Shown: piece after piece, positions 50,901 to 63,673 of the stretch
Numbering within the stretch: the stretch's first letter is position 1
How the letters are laid out: every line of letters starts with the position of its first letter
Origin: Ficedula albicollis
Lineage: Eukaryota > Chordata > Aves > Passeriformes > Muscicapidae
Direction: 5' to 3'
NCBI RefSeq assembly: GCF_000247815.1
Contig: NC_021677.1
Coordinates: 5,427,690 to 5,491,689 of the forward strand
Length of the DNA: 64,000 nucleotides
Notes under the pieces: model-generated
The model's input: only the letters and a program-made list of their open reading frames with translations
The model's database searches: none
What the model was told of the DNA's origin: nothing
Translations under genes and position numbers: made by a program

Positions 50901-53900
50901 TTGCTCAGTGCCACCTGTCTGAAGCAAGGCTTGAATAAATCTCTCTGCTCAAAAGGGGGAAGAATTTTAAGTCACCAGGCTGCAGAGAGAGGGTGGAGCA
51001 GACTGTTGGGTTGAAAATGTAAAGATTTTTCACTTCTGTCCAAAAGAAAACTCTTGTGATCGTTTTGTCACCAATTCTTTCAACCATATCTCTAGGGAAG
51101 AGTCATTGTTGGTTATTCAATTACTCTGATATAACAGGTGGATGAGTACGCTGAGGGGGCAATAAATTTCAGACATGTTTAATGTCACCCCTTGTGTTCA
51201 TTGAGGACCTTTACATTCTGTTCTGGGTTTTATGTGTGAGTGAGAAATAACAGAGGTTAAACAGAAGCACCTCCACCTACAGAATAGCAATGAGAATGCT
51301 CAAGCATTTTCTTGAAATCAAAACTGTGGGACATACTTCTCCAAAAGCACATACTGCTTTCTATCTTCTATTTTATTGTGTGAGAGATAGATGAGTATCT
51401 GTTCTTAACTTATAACAGGATGCTGTGAGGACAAAACTGTAGTAATTGTATCAGTGGCTTCACTGCTGGAAGTCTGAATAAGAACAGTAAGTTTGGAACT
51501 GTTCTCACTGTCCCAATTCTTTGAAACAAGATCATGCACCTCCATGAGTATGATGGCAGCTACTCCTCTGAAATACTGTTTTTCCCTTGTTTTTCTTTCA
51601 ATCCACAAAAACAGGCAAACAAACAAAAATGGGTTAATAAAACCCTTTGATAAGCATAAACTATATAATTGTTCTTTTTTGCCTCTTCCTACTTCCCTCT
51701 GTGAGTATAGATGAAAAATAGTCCCACAATTGAAATGAGACTATGCAATTTGCTTTGTCAATAGAGGTGTCTTAACCTCTATCTCTGTTTCTTCCTACTG
51801 CAAATTTTGTGGTAGATTTTATGGACATACCTGGAAATAGAGCATCTCATAAATCCGATGGCAGTCAGCTTCCATGTGAGAATGGTGTTTGTGCAACTGA
51901 AAATTGTGAATTTCTCAGCTGTTGTTTGAAATTGTTCAATTTATTTAAAGGAAGTTCGTGGCAGAGCAGGAGCTAGGCCATGGCTTTTCCTGGAAGTGAC
52001 AACAATACAGTCTTCATTGTGGCTCACTTTTCTGTGGGCTGTTTTCTTGGTGCAGAAAGGCAATTTGCCCAGAGAGGAAAGAAAACAGATGCTTTCTCCA
52101 GGTTTAGGAAAAAAGATTGAATATGTTGGTGTGTGACTGATAAAAGGAGGCTCTTAATCAGCTTTAGAGCACTCTGATTGACAGCTTTCAGCTGTAGCGG
52201 AGCCTTCTTAGGGCTGCATGAAGAACCTTGTGATGATAACTGTTCCTGACCTTTTTGCTTGATTTTATTTCTGCTTCATTCTTGGTGAGCCAGGGCATTT
52301 GAGTTATTTTTCATTCTTTTACCCATCTCCTCTGCCCTTGACTGCTGTTGTTAATCTCTGCAACTAGACAGGATTTCTTTGGTATTTGTCTTATCTTACA
52401 GAATCAACATGGAAAGGGAAAGAAGGTGCGAGACCTTAAGTATTTTTAACTTTAACAGACGGCTGAACTAGAGTCTTAGAGTGTGTCAAATCCACATAAT
52501 GCTCAGGGAACACTACATGCACTTCAGAAAATACTAATGAGATGTGATCCTCCATGTGGTTTGTGTATCTGTTCTTAAAATGCAGCAAATAGTCTGACTG
52601 TGGAAGGTGAAGACAGCTTCTTACACTCTGTGACTAAAATAAATAATGGCACTTTGGGGCTTGAGGTGCACATTATTTTGGTTACTCATAGATCTCCTGC
52701 TGCTCAAGCACACTGGGAAACAAATGCATTTCTTTTATAAGAAAATGAAACCCAGAGTTCGTTTTCTCAAAGCTTGTTTTGATCCTCTACTGAAGATTAC
52801 TGTGTGTGTCCCTGACTGCCCTGTGGTCTCTCTTGTTTTTTCCTTATCTGGTCTGAGACCATGTGACAGAGAAGAAAAATGGCCATATAAAGTTGATCTA
52901 TAGGTCTTGAGTTTCAGGAAGTACTGTCTTCCTTGTTGATAACCATTCCAGATGAATTCCATTCTTTCAAAGAAAAGAGGGCTGTGTTTTGCTATGTCAA
53001 ATTACTCTATCATTGTTAGTTAAATAAATTTTTTTGAGGAAGGAGAATGATCTCAGATTTATGGAAGGCCAAAACTTGAATCTCTTACTTATAAAAAACC
53101 TTACAGGTTTTTATATGTGTACTATAAGATTATGCTGATTTGGTCTTCCTAGTCAAGGATATGAAACAAGAGTACTGGCTGTGCTAATCAAAAGACGTAT
53201 GTAATCCTCTGAATACCGGATCATTTCTCCTGGTGCCTTGAGTTAAATATTTTGGCTGCTAAAATGTTATTATTCAGTTAATACTGTTGTTCTTGTTCAT
53301 GGCAGGTATGGATGGTGTTCTTTTATGTGTAGTTCTCTCACCCAGAACACAAAGGGTGATTTCACCTTTTCTCTGAAATACTGGTGTTTTGGGTTTTTTG
53401 GTGGGGGGGCAGGGGGGGTGGATTTTTGAGTCTAGTGAAGTCCTAAACAAACCATGTGAACACCAGAAGAACTAAAGAAATGGTAAAGAATGTGCTGCCT
53501 TTCTTGAGGTGGGCAGTTCTGCATTCTGTATCTCCTTTCTATCTGACCCACAGATCTGAGGAAAAGGTAAGAGTTGCTGCTCAGTATGGACGGATAGCTC
53601 GGGTTCAAACCTCATCTGCTCCTCTGCTGGAGAAAACACTCTTAGAAAACCATGGTCAACACAGGCAGTTTAACTGAATGGTAGGATATTAAGTGTGCTA
53701 ATAATAGTAGAGATTTGGCAGTACATTTTGTCACTCTTTATATGTTATCTGCATATTTTTAGCTTGAAAATGCTTCAGAATTTCAACAGAATTGTGTGCA
53801 CTCTGTGCAGAATGCTCAGCAACTGACACTGACTGAAACACTGCTTCATTCCCCTGCTTGCCCCATTTCTGTTTCAAAGTGCCATTCAGGCTCTGTGTGT

Positions 53901-55640
53901 GAGCAAGCTGGGAGTCTCTTGGTGAGCTGGACAGAAATTCAGTCCTGAGCAAGCAGTAGGGAAAGGGCAGAGCTGCTTTCTGCGCAGGTCACAAAGCTTA
54001 TGTTCCACAGGTCTGACCTGGTCTGAGGCTTGGAATGTTGCACAATATTTTTATTCCTTTAATTACATGAATTTGTGTCAGTTCTGATTTTTGTGAGTAT
54101 TTCAAAATTGTCTGCATTGAACAATGTGTTGACATATTTTAGATGTCAAAGATAAGCAAGGTCAAAAGTGCTGCTTCTTTACAGAAGAATATGGTGCTAT
54201 CATTACTGCTGTTAAAAATCAATATCTCCACAAGGTTCGCTACATCCAATTCCGGTATGACCAGTTGCCCATGGAAGTACTTCATGAAAGCTGACCTTCC
54301 CAGTCCTTTGATCTTGCCATGTCTCTCGGGAAAATCAGGGCTTTTTTTACTGTCATTTAGGATTATGTATAGGCTGGAGGAAAATGTAGTTCCGTTGACA
54401 AAATCAGCATGGAGAGATATGGTAGAAATTCAGCTATTAATTCATATGAGAGCACTGTTCTTTCACATAAAACAGTTTCTTAGAAAATTTCTTGTGATTA
54501 AAAGGCAACAGTTATATTCCAATTCAGAATACAACCCCGCAGCGTGTACGTTTTGACAAGGTTTATGAGCCTTATTTCTGAAAGCACTCTAACGCATAAC
54601 CTTCACAGGTGAATTATGATAATTTTTAGGAGACTCGATAATACTGTAAAAGGACAAGGTAAAGAGAGAACCATATCAAATTTGGAAATGATTAAAATCA
54701 GGCTAAAAGCAAGAGCCTCATTTACAATATGTTCAGTTCACTTCATGAACAGTAGGAGGCATGAATGCTGGCAATATCCCAAGTTCCTGAATGGATTTTC
54801 TTGGTCCTAGTAATCTGCAGATTAGCCACCTGGTATTGCTGCATATGTTGCTTTAAAAATCTCAGTAAGTACCTGTGTCATAATTTGGAGTGGAAGTAAT
54901 TGCAGACTGTGACTGAGACTTCTATTAAAACACTCTGGTTTTTAGGGGTCCATTTCTGCCTGAGAGCCCTGTTTTCTTTCACTAATATCAAAGTCCAAAA
55001 TACATCCTTTACAATTTTTTACCTCCATAATAAAAGAAGAAAATATATTGGTTTTTAAGGTATCACCTGCTCATATGCAAACCACTGCCAAGTTGTAACC
55101 AGAAGTTTTGATGGCTCGATCACAACAACATTTCTTCTTTTATAGGAGCAGCCCCAAAAGCTGATTATGCTTCAGACTTGCCTTACACTGAATTTTCTCT
55201 CTGTCTCTTGTAAGGCCAGCCCGGCTGGAAGGCGACCTCAAAAGGTGTGGCTTCTTTGCTCTGCAGAGAGACATTCTGTGGATCTCCTGCTCTTGGTACT
55301 GTTCTGGAGGTAGGAGCACTCCTCCTTTTCCCCTCCTATGAGCAGAGCTGGGGTTCCGTTTCAGTCAAGCCAAGAACCACAGCAGCACTGGTGCTCCCCA
55401 CCATTCCCCTGTGGAGAGGCAGTGGCATTCTGCATCTAAGTGAGGCATCTATTGCCTCTCTGAGATGGGAGGAAGGGGAAGAATCTTTAATTCCCCTTCT
55501 GGCAGTTCTTAGAAGAGACAAATAATAGTAGAGAAGCAGCAAGAGACGTTTCCTAAATCTCATCTCAAAAAGGCATCCTTTTCAGCCAGTCTACGACTGC
55601 TTGGTAGGCACAGTACAGCTTGAGTGCTTTCATCAGGAAA
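44923..55640. other. Long intronic stretch, no gene seen
   Basis: About 10.7 kb of AT-rich sequence with short homopolymers, including a G-rich patch at 53402-53420. Open frames up to 137 codons (54143-54556 on +) show no recognised domain. No transposable element was recognised and no further NELL1 exon was seen. Confidence 0.5.
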
Positions 55641-56035
55641 CCATAGAATGGTTTGGGTTGGAAGGGGTCTTTAAAGCTCGCCTAGTCTAAAGCCCCTGCA
55701 ATGAACAGGGACATCTTCAACTAGATCAGGCTGCTCAGGCCCTGTCCCATCTGACCTTGAATGTTTCCAGGAATGGGGCATTCACCACCTCTCTGGGCAA
55801 CCTCTTTTAGTGTTTTGCCATCCTTGGCATAAAAGACTTTATCCCTATACCTAATCTAAACTGACTCTTTTTTAGTTTAAAACTATTACTCCTTGTCCTA
55901 TCACAACAGGCTTATTCCCATCTTTCTTGTGGGCCCCCTGCAATTATTGGAAAGCTACAATAAGATCCTCCAGGAGGCTTTTCCTCTCCAGGCTGAACAA
56001 CTTCAACTCACAAATGTTCCTCATAGGAGAGGTGG
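55641..56035 (-). mobile_element. CR1 LINE 3' fragment (about 0.4 kb)
   Basis: The + strand shows antisense CR1: ccatagaatggtttgggttg at the 3' end, then 'agcccctgcaatgaacagg', 'ccttgaatgtttccaggaatggggc', 'ctctctgggcaacct' and, further into the element, 'ctccttgtcctatcacaac' and 'ccaggctgaacaactt' in outline. It reaches the end of the ORF2 coding region only. 5'-truncated. Confidence 0.92.
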
Positions 56036-59006
56036 TGAGAAAGGGCATAAACTCATGATTAACACAACTTTACAGGATTGCTGCACTCCAGAAAACAAGT
56101 GGACTCTTAGCAGTTGAGAAATGTAGGTGGTGCTTTGGGGGATGGATTTCTTTACCTTTTTCCACACTGCCTCTCTATTGGCCAGATTTGCTGTTGAAGT
56201 TCACTCTCTTTTCTGATTCTTCTCACTCATTGCTGCTTGTGTGCAAGAGCTTGTGTTTCTTTCCACCACAGAATTCATTAAAAATGTAAATGGAATATAG
56301 TTGTGTTATTTTAATTATGAACCACATGTTACCTGGGAGTTAAGAGACAGATTTCTAGACAATAACAGAGCTGTCAGTTTCTTCAGTGAAAATGTCATGG
56401 AGATATCCTTCAATATCTTGTGATGAAATTTATATATTCCATTTCATGTACGTATGGTTTATGGCATTTGGCATTTAATACTCTTAAAATTGCTATTTAC
56501 CAAATAAAAAATGCACCAAATAAAAAAGAACTGCCTTAAAATGGGATAAAACATATTGCTGACTTTGAGGGAAAGAATTTGATTTTATTCTTATCAAACT
56601 GGTTTAACCCTAGCATAACTTCATTGAGTTTGTTGGCAGAACAAATAAGAGTGGAGTATATTTTCTTGGATTCTGTGACTTAATTTTTTTATTTCCTCTG
56701 TTGATGTTCCTCTTTGACGCAATTCATACTTCATCTGTGAACCTGTCTGAACAAAGCGTCATCCTCTGCTCAGGAAATTTTTGAGATCCTGATTCTAGGG
56801 AGCTGGCAAACTCCAGTTCTCTGAGGTAGAACTCTTTAACGGGATAGTTCTTCAGCAAAATTCCAGACACCTTGTGATCTGTGAGACATCTTGGGAAAAC
56901 CAAGGTAAAAAGCTGAAATAGAAAATAATCCTGCCAAGCTGGCTGTGGTAGTCTACTGAGTTATTGCCTTAGGAAGGCTTTTACAAGTATCAAACTGTGC
57001 TTAAATTCATAGTGGAATATATAAATGTATCTCCCAGTGGGCCTGAGAGAATTTTAAACACAGTATCTGGGACATTTAGCTCCTCCTTTCTTTGATGCCA
57101 AAATCTGAATTAAGGCATTTCTATTGCTTCTTCTTCCTTCCCAGTTAGCTGCATCTACCAGAACACTAAAGTAATGAGAGGTATGTAAGGAAGTTAGTAT
57201 TTTCTCACTCCCTGAGTTTGTTGAAGTGGGTAACGGTATAGGAACTTGAGACTTAATATCTTAAATCTATTTTGCTGTAATTCAGCATACTACTTCAGGT
57301 CTCTTCAGAATTAAGACCTATTTCTGTATCTTCAGTTTATATTCACCAGTATATTATTCTCTGCACCCAACCCCCCCTCCCCCGTATTGCCTTGAATCTA
57401 TGTTTTCTAGGATCAAAAATCCATCATTTTTGCTATCCTCTCCTCAGGATCTTCAGTTGATCCATGTTGCCATTAATCTTGTTACCTGCTCTTTTGGTGG
57501 ACTTAATACAGTAGGTGAGACCCTCTCAGGAATGTGAACATCAGGAGAAGGTACACAGTGCTTTTGTCCATTCTTTCCAAGGTGGTGATGGCTCTGATTT
57601 CATTCTGGTATGGCATCACATTCAGGCTGTATGGGCTGCTCTAAGTCTTGCTCTGCTGCTTAGTTCTCCCAGCATGGATGGTTAAGAAAGAGGAGCTGGG
57701 CGAGCAAAAATGTTCAAGGTAGAACAGCCTGAGTATGCTGACTCAACTCTATTTCATCTCTACTAATTTCTTGAAAATTGGCCTGCATTATTTACATACT
57801 TTCTGCTAAATAAATCAGAATATTTCTGTATGACACTGCTGCTCAGCAGTCATCTTAATGAGCATTGTGAGATGATCATTTGTAACCCTGAGCCCTGAAC
57901 TTCCATTAATTTCAGTAGTCAGAGGCACTGCTGATTAAATGAGCTGTTTCCAGGAGAATAAATCTCCCTGCACAGAGAAAGTAATTGACAACACACCAAG
58001 ATTTCCTGTATGGCTATTCCAGATGTAAGAGTCCAGTGTGATTTTGTATCTGTTTGTAAGCTTAGGAGGAGCACTGGAAACCTCTGCAAATGTTTCCCAT
58101 TTTCAATGTGAAACAGCTTTTACAAACCCTTGAAAACATTAAAATAATGCTAAAAAATAAATGAAGCATTATTTGACCTGGAGCATGGTTGTTTCACTTT
58201 CCAACATTGCAAACAACTAAAAAGCCCAGTTATTTTGACCCACTCTATTTAAAATGCTAATTGTGTAATATAAAGTTTAGAGATCTTCTGCCATTGCTAA
58301 TCTCAATCTTCATTTCTCTTCTTAATTGCACATTTGAACAAGAAATTGTAATGTTTTTAAATTAGCTTTTACGATCTATTGGGTCTTATGTGAAGGAGAA
58401 GGTAGTTACTTGGAGGAGATGCGGTTTATATCCAGCTAGATCTGTCTGGTTCCCAGCAACATTGCAGGAGAAGTTGCACTTGCAACAAACATTTTTGAAA
58501 AATACGTGTTGAATAATAATTAGTTTTCCTTTCCTCTGTCCTGCTGTCTGAAAGAAGCCTATGTTTTGTATTCAAAGTGCTGTTTGGCTGGTCTGGGAAG
58601 AAGCAAGTGTTCTTGGTACATGATGGCAAGGATTTGATAACAAAGAATAAAATTACAATGGAAATCAGGAAAGTTCTGTTTAGACAGGAAGGGCAAAATG
58701 GCTCAGGGTTTGCCATGTGGTATCTGATATCATAAAGAATAAACGGCATTGTCTCCTTTAGAATTCTATTGTACATTAAAAAGTATTATTAATAAAATAA
58801 CGAAGTCACTAGCATTTTATAGCTGCGTAAGGAGCATTCAGATGGTCTAATTTAGTTTCTACTTACCATGGGAGACTGTGTCACATAGTCCTCTTTATGG
58901 ATTTGTCAGACCTGTCCTAAAAATAGCTATTTCTTTAAAAATAAAAAGCTACTGTCTTGCTCCTCAGTTTGCAAAGACATTTCAGACATTGCTTTCTTAT
59001 GGCTAG
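56036..59006. other. Intronic sequence, no gene seen
   Basis: AT-rich sequence with a C-rich patch near 57369-57382. No recognised exon or mobile element. Confidence 0.5.
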
Positions 59007-59524
59007 GAGTCTTCCACTGATTTCTATCCAAGACTTACTCCTGAAAGTTAATACTCACTTGTATTGTTGTTCTGCCACTTGTCATTCTTCCTCTTAAATG
59101 AAAAAAGCCCTTTTTAGGACTTGTCCTAATGAATTTACATAAAAGAATATCTCCTCTTGGCTTTGAATGTGCCAGGAAAAATAAGTGAGGAACTGTGGTA
59201 GTCTTTGTATCGGGATGGACGGTCTTTAGGGACAAAACTCATGTGCTCTGTATAAGCTGGTGTTAGAGTCTTCCACTGATTTCTATCCAAGACTTACTCC
59301 TGAAAGTTAATACTCACTTGTATTGTTGTTCTGCCACTTGTCATTCTTCCTCTTAAATGAAAAAAGCCCTTTTTAGGACTTGTCCTAATGAATTTACATA
59401 AAAGAATATCTCCTCTTGGCTTTGAATGTGCCAGGAAAAATAAGTGAGGAACTGTGGTAGTCTTTGTATCGGGATACACGGTCCTCGGGGACAAAACTCA
59501 TGTGCTCTGTATAAGCTGGTGTTA
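59007..59524. repeat. 259-bp tandem duplication spanning an LTR end
   Basis: The unit starting gagtcttccactgatttcta at 59007 recurs from 59266 with only a few differences (for example atggacggtcttta versus atacacggtcctcg). Each unit contains about 199 bp of flanking or internal sequence plus about 60 bp of the U5 end of the LTR that follows. The two identical-looking 66-codon - strand frames are copies of this repeat. Confidence 0.96.
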
Positions 59525-60118
59525 GAGTTGCAGTTTATTGTAAGGGCGTGGGTATACAGGGTCCTGCTAAGAGCTGCCAGCCGCAGCCCAGAGTAGGACA
59601 GAGAGAGAATGGGGGTAAGAGAAAGTGGTAAGAGAATAAAAGGGTGAGGGGGTGAGGGAGTAAGGTAAGAGAGGGGTGGTAGCAATAAGAGAGAGTAAGA
59701 GAGAGAGCAAAGGGGTAAGAGAGCAATTTCCCGTTTACAATACAATGAATCTTCTTCTATGATGAATATTCTAATTTCCACTAACCAATCTAACACAAGA
59801 TACAAATTCTATAGCATTTACATACAGCCTATAAGAATCCTTACATTACCATAGTGTGTTGTACTTTAAATGCTAAAAACTACTCTTTGGACCCTAGCAA
59901 GGTCTTCTCTGACCTTTGGACTTGCTCTCCAGCAGAAGACATTGTTCTATCAAGAGGGGATTACTTTTAGCTGGCCATTCTGTTGTCTTATAGTTATTCA
60001 GTAACTGAGGTTCGGTATCTCAAAGATGGCTTTCATTTCAATCTCGCTTATGGTTTCTGTATTCTCAGAATCTAAGCATTCATATTTGTAATGTCTTCCT
60101 GGTTCATCCTTTCCAACA
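59465..60118 (-). mobile_element. Avian ERV LTR on the - strand (about 0.65 kb)
   Basis: Read on -, it opens TGTTGGAAAGGATGAACCAG at 60118 and closes with CCCGATACA at 59465, giving TG...CA ends. It contains an AATAAA poly(A) signal at 59534-59539 (tttatt on +) followed by a short U5, and a pyrimidine-rich tract (sense strand) at about 59590-59725. Features such as 'TTGTATCTTGTGTTAGATTGG' in outline match a common avian LTR type. I could not find a matching target-site duplication; the bases next to the two ends are gtctt and aggaa. The exact 5' end could be 12 bp further out. Confidence 0.78.
59594..59728. repeat. Purine-rich tract built on a gtaagaga-like motif
   Basis: About 130 bp of nearly pure A/G on the + strand, with irregular repeats of taagagag. 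It is part of the - strand LTR, where it reads as CTCTTAC repeats. Confidence 0.85.
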
Positions 60119-60185
60119 AGGAACACTACATTTCATAGAATAGATGTCGTACATCCTATATGTCCTACTGCCTCTCTTCTTGCCT

Positions 60186-60203
60186 TTTTTTTTTTTTTTT
60201 TTA
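60186..60203. repeat. Poly-T run
   Basis: A T-run of about 18 bases downstream of the LTR. It could be an unrelated homopolymer. No SINE or pseudogene was recognised beside it. Confidence 0.7.
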
Positions 60204-63200
60204 ATTCTTGAGCAGAGCTGAAAAGGAATTTTATTGAGATAAGCATCACAGTGGCTTGTTTCATGGCATTAATAGTTTTATGTTGTTGTTACAAATGCTT
60301 CTGTTTGTAAATTCTAAATTTATTAAATTCTAAAGCTTTTGCCTTTTTCAACAAAGCTAATCTTCCTTATCCTATCATCCTTTGATTGATTAACATGGTC
60401 TTCATCCTCCGCAGTAATTTCTCACTGATAATTTCCCAACTTTTAGTAGAAATGTTTATTATTGCTAAGCTCTCAAGGAGAATCACAAAGCACATTATAT
60501 CATTACTTTTCATTCCATTTCTATTAGGCAAGACTTTTCCTTTCTTTCAGAAGGAAATTCCAGTGTTTTTTGGCATTGGCAGTGCTTCCCAAAGTTGTAC
60601 CAGTCTTACACACCAACGTTCTGCCTCCTTTTTCATGTCTTTTATAAAAATATGAGATGAGGTCCAAGACAAATATTTAAAGAAATTACCTTCTCCAGTT
60701 CTCATTTTTTTAATCAGTAAGCTTCCATGAACTTTAAGGGTATTGTTACTCTGTTTTTATTGCTGAATGTACTGAGATGGCATAGTTGGAAAAGCATGGA
60801 TCTCCAAGGCAGTTTAGTAATTTGTAATGGGGCTGTGAAGAAGTAAACTTAGATGTCCTACTGTGTAGTCCCTCATTAAATTCTGTAACTGTGTGTCTGT
60901 GAATGCTCCTGTTTTCACAGGTAGAATGTCCTAGAGGCCTTAAGTTTTGCTTCCGTACATATCCAATTTATCTACCTTATCAGGGATGCTCAGCCTTGCA
61001 CTTCATGCTTAAGCCATTGTAACTAAAACTCCAAAATAAGCTTTATTGAGACCCAACTAACTAGAATACTCCAAGAATCCTGCCCTGGAGTTGGGCTCTT
61101 GGAAACACACCCTTGACCTTACTATAGCTGCCGCTTTTGGTTGGAGACATTAGGCAGGGCATTTCTGTTTGTGGTTGTATGTGGCTTAGAGAGTGGCTAT
61201 CAATATTTTTAATGTCAGATTTTTGATTTAGGATGACTCCCTGTGCTTGAGGTGTGGCACATCTCCTCTCAGAGAAGGGTATGAGGGAGGGTCCCTTTTA
61301 AGGTCTGCTGATGTTGGTGTTCTACTCTGCAGAAATCAATAATGACTGGTTTGCCCAGGGTGATAAACATGGACATAGATTCCTAGGAGGGTGGTGGAAT
61401 GCCTCTGCTGGCCTCCAGCAATAACAATTTAATGGCTGTACCTCCATGTCTCTCACTGCTCATCTGTCCCTGTCTCTCACATGCTTCCTGAGGATTGAGA
61501 GGAATGCTCCTCTCCCCATCCCCAAATAGACTTTGCAGGATATAAATTCAAATATGTCTGTCATTACCAGCAGGTCAGTGGCACAGCCAGCAGTAGGACT
61601 CAAGCACCAGAATACTTTCCTTTCTGTTGTTTTTTCTCATTTTTAAAAAGTTGAAAAATTTCCAGTAGGCTGGGGAAAGAGGCCAAGGGTGTTTCTAGTT
61701 ACCTTGAAATATCATCCTTTCTGTGTGGATGGAATAACTAGTGGCTGTTGGAGCTGAAACAGCAAGGCATGGAACGGTCTTAAAAGAAAGTTTTACAAGT
61801 AGGCTCATTTCAGAGTTGAAATTTGTTATTTATTAGAAGTACTAATACATGGAAATATATCTTTTTCAGCTCTTTGGGGCTGTTCTGAACTATTATCATC
61901 GTTTCACACATGCTTTTTGTAACCTCACCATTTGTTCTCATTTTCTCTTTTCTCTTTCTGGACACCTTGCTTCCATCTATTTGCTTCTCAAGAGATTAAA
62001 GAGCCAAAATGCTGCCCCTTAAACTTACTTCATTATCCACAGAAAGTTTCACAGTATAATTATAATGCAAATAGGAAGTTACTTATATTTAGAAAAGACA
62101 AGGCATTTAATTTAGTACCAAATAGCAGGAATGAAAAGTATTCTTTTTTCTGTCTATAAAATAGTCCAGTCTTTTCTGGATAACAAATTTTGTTCAGGCT
62201 GCTTAATAGAATTTCAAGTTGTATTTTAATTACGAAGCGTGATCCAAACTTTCATATTTACGAAGTGTTGCTGCAGTGGTGTAATTTAATGTCTGCTGTC
62301 AGGAAATAAATCCATAGAATATAGATTTTAGTCCTGACTAGGCCACTAGCTTAAGTGACTGGAGGTGCTTACCTCATCACTCCAGGCTCATTTTTCTCTG
62401 TCTGTGAAATGTATATTATGGCAAATACCTATAATATGTTGGGTGAATGATTAGTTTTTGATGCAGCTAAGAAGTTGGAATTTACTTTTAGAGAAAATGT
62501 TTGTGTGTCAAAAGCTAAGTTTTGGTATGTTTTGAAGTGTTTTGTCCTGTGAATCTGAAAATACTTCCAGAAATTCTTCAGGAATGGGAATACTAAAATT
62601 TCAACTTCAGTATTGCTGTTGGTATATTATTTCTTTCTTCTCATGTTAGCTTTTCATGGCCTAACAGTGGCACTAGTGCATATACTAGTGTTGAGCCATG
62701 AAATTATGGTACAAATTAGAAATATTGTAACAAATAGCAACAGCCCAAATTATCTTAAGAAACCAAAATTGATTAAAATCCTTTATGTCTACACAAAGAC
62801 TGCATACTGTGTTAAAACATAATATAAAAAAATAAAATATGAGTTTAAAATCATCCTAAAATAAATTTTTGAAAGGTAAGGATGAGAAACATGATTTATC
62901 ATTTTTTTAATATAAACAGAAATGGCATTTGACAGCCAGTGCTTCAGAATATAGATCAGTTATTTTCTGACATTCTTCAGATGTATTTTCAATAAGCTAT
63001 TGAAATAGACAACTGTTTTTCTGTCCTCATGCTAATGTATATCAGTTAATTGTCTCTAACTATCAATATAGTCAATGGTGAGCAATTATAAATCAATGGA
63101 GACCATAAGCTTTAGAGATAAGCTATCCAGAAGCAGAGAAAAAGATAAAGCAATAGCATTATGCTATTCAAGAAGGAGAATTTTATGAGCTGTGGAACCA

Positions 63201-63673
63201 AAGGGGATGTTTAGAATCAGAAGAAAAACAATATAGTGTTTTGATAAAAAGGGAAGTGTAGACAAATAAGAAGGTGGTGAATAATGAGAACAATACTTAA
63301 TGTGAATCTGAGCAATCCAACTGATTAATTTCATTTGAAAGTCTATTCCGTTTTCTTGGAAATGGTAAAGACTGTTTAAAGGTAGAAGGAAAAACTGTTA
63401 ACTTGGTCTTTGTTTCTCAGCAGCTTCAGGTTCCTTTGTAGAACTAAAACAAGAACGCATTCTTCTCTCCCTCGCTTCCAGTTGTGTATTGGAACTATGA
63501 AGCAGAACTAAAAAATTAGGGGAACCATTATTATTAATAGTATTATCAATATTATGATATTGGATTTATTTTTAATAAAATTTTCAAGACTGTTAATATG
63601 AAGCCAGAAACTGACTTTCTAATCTTCTTCTACAGAGAAAAAAAAGAGATTTGTGAAGAGATTTTTCTTTTTT
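60204..63673. other. Intronic sequence, no gene seen
   Basis: AT-rich sequence without recognised exons or repeats. The last part (62800-63670) is particularly AT-rich. Confidence 0.5.

Noticed and set aside
53402..53420. G-rich patch as a possible quadruplex
   Set aside because: Two G runs separated by 'ca' do not make four G-tracts with good loops. Nothing nearby suggests function.
59353..59805. 150-codon - strand frame rich in Leu, Ser and Pro
   Set aside because: It is translation of the pyrimidine-rich LTR strand and its duplicated U5 segment.
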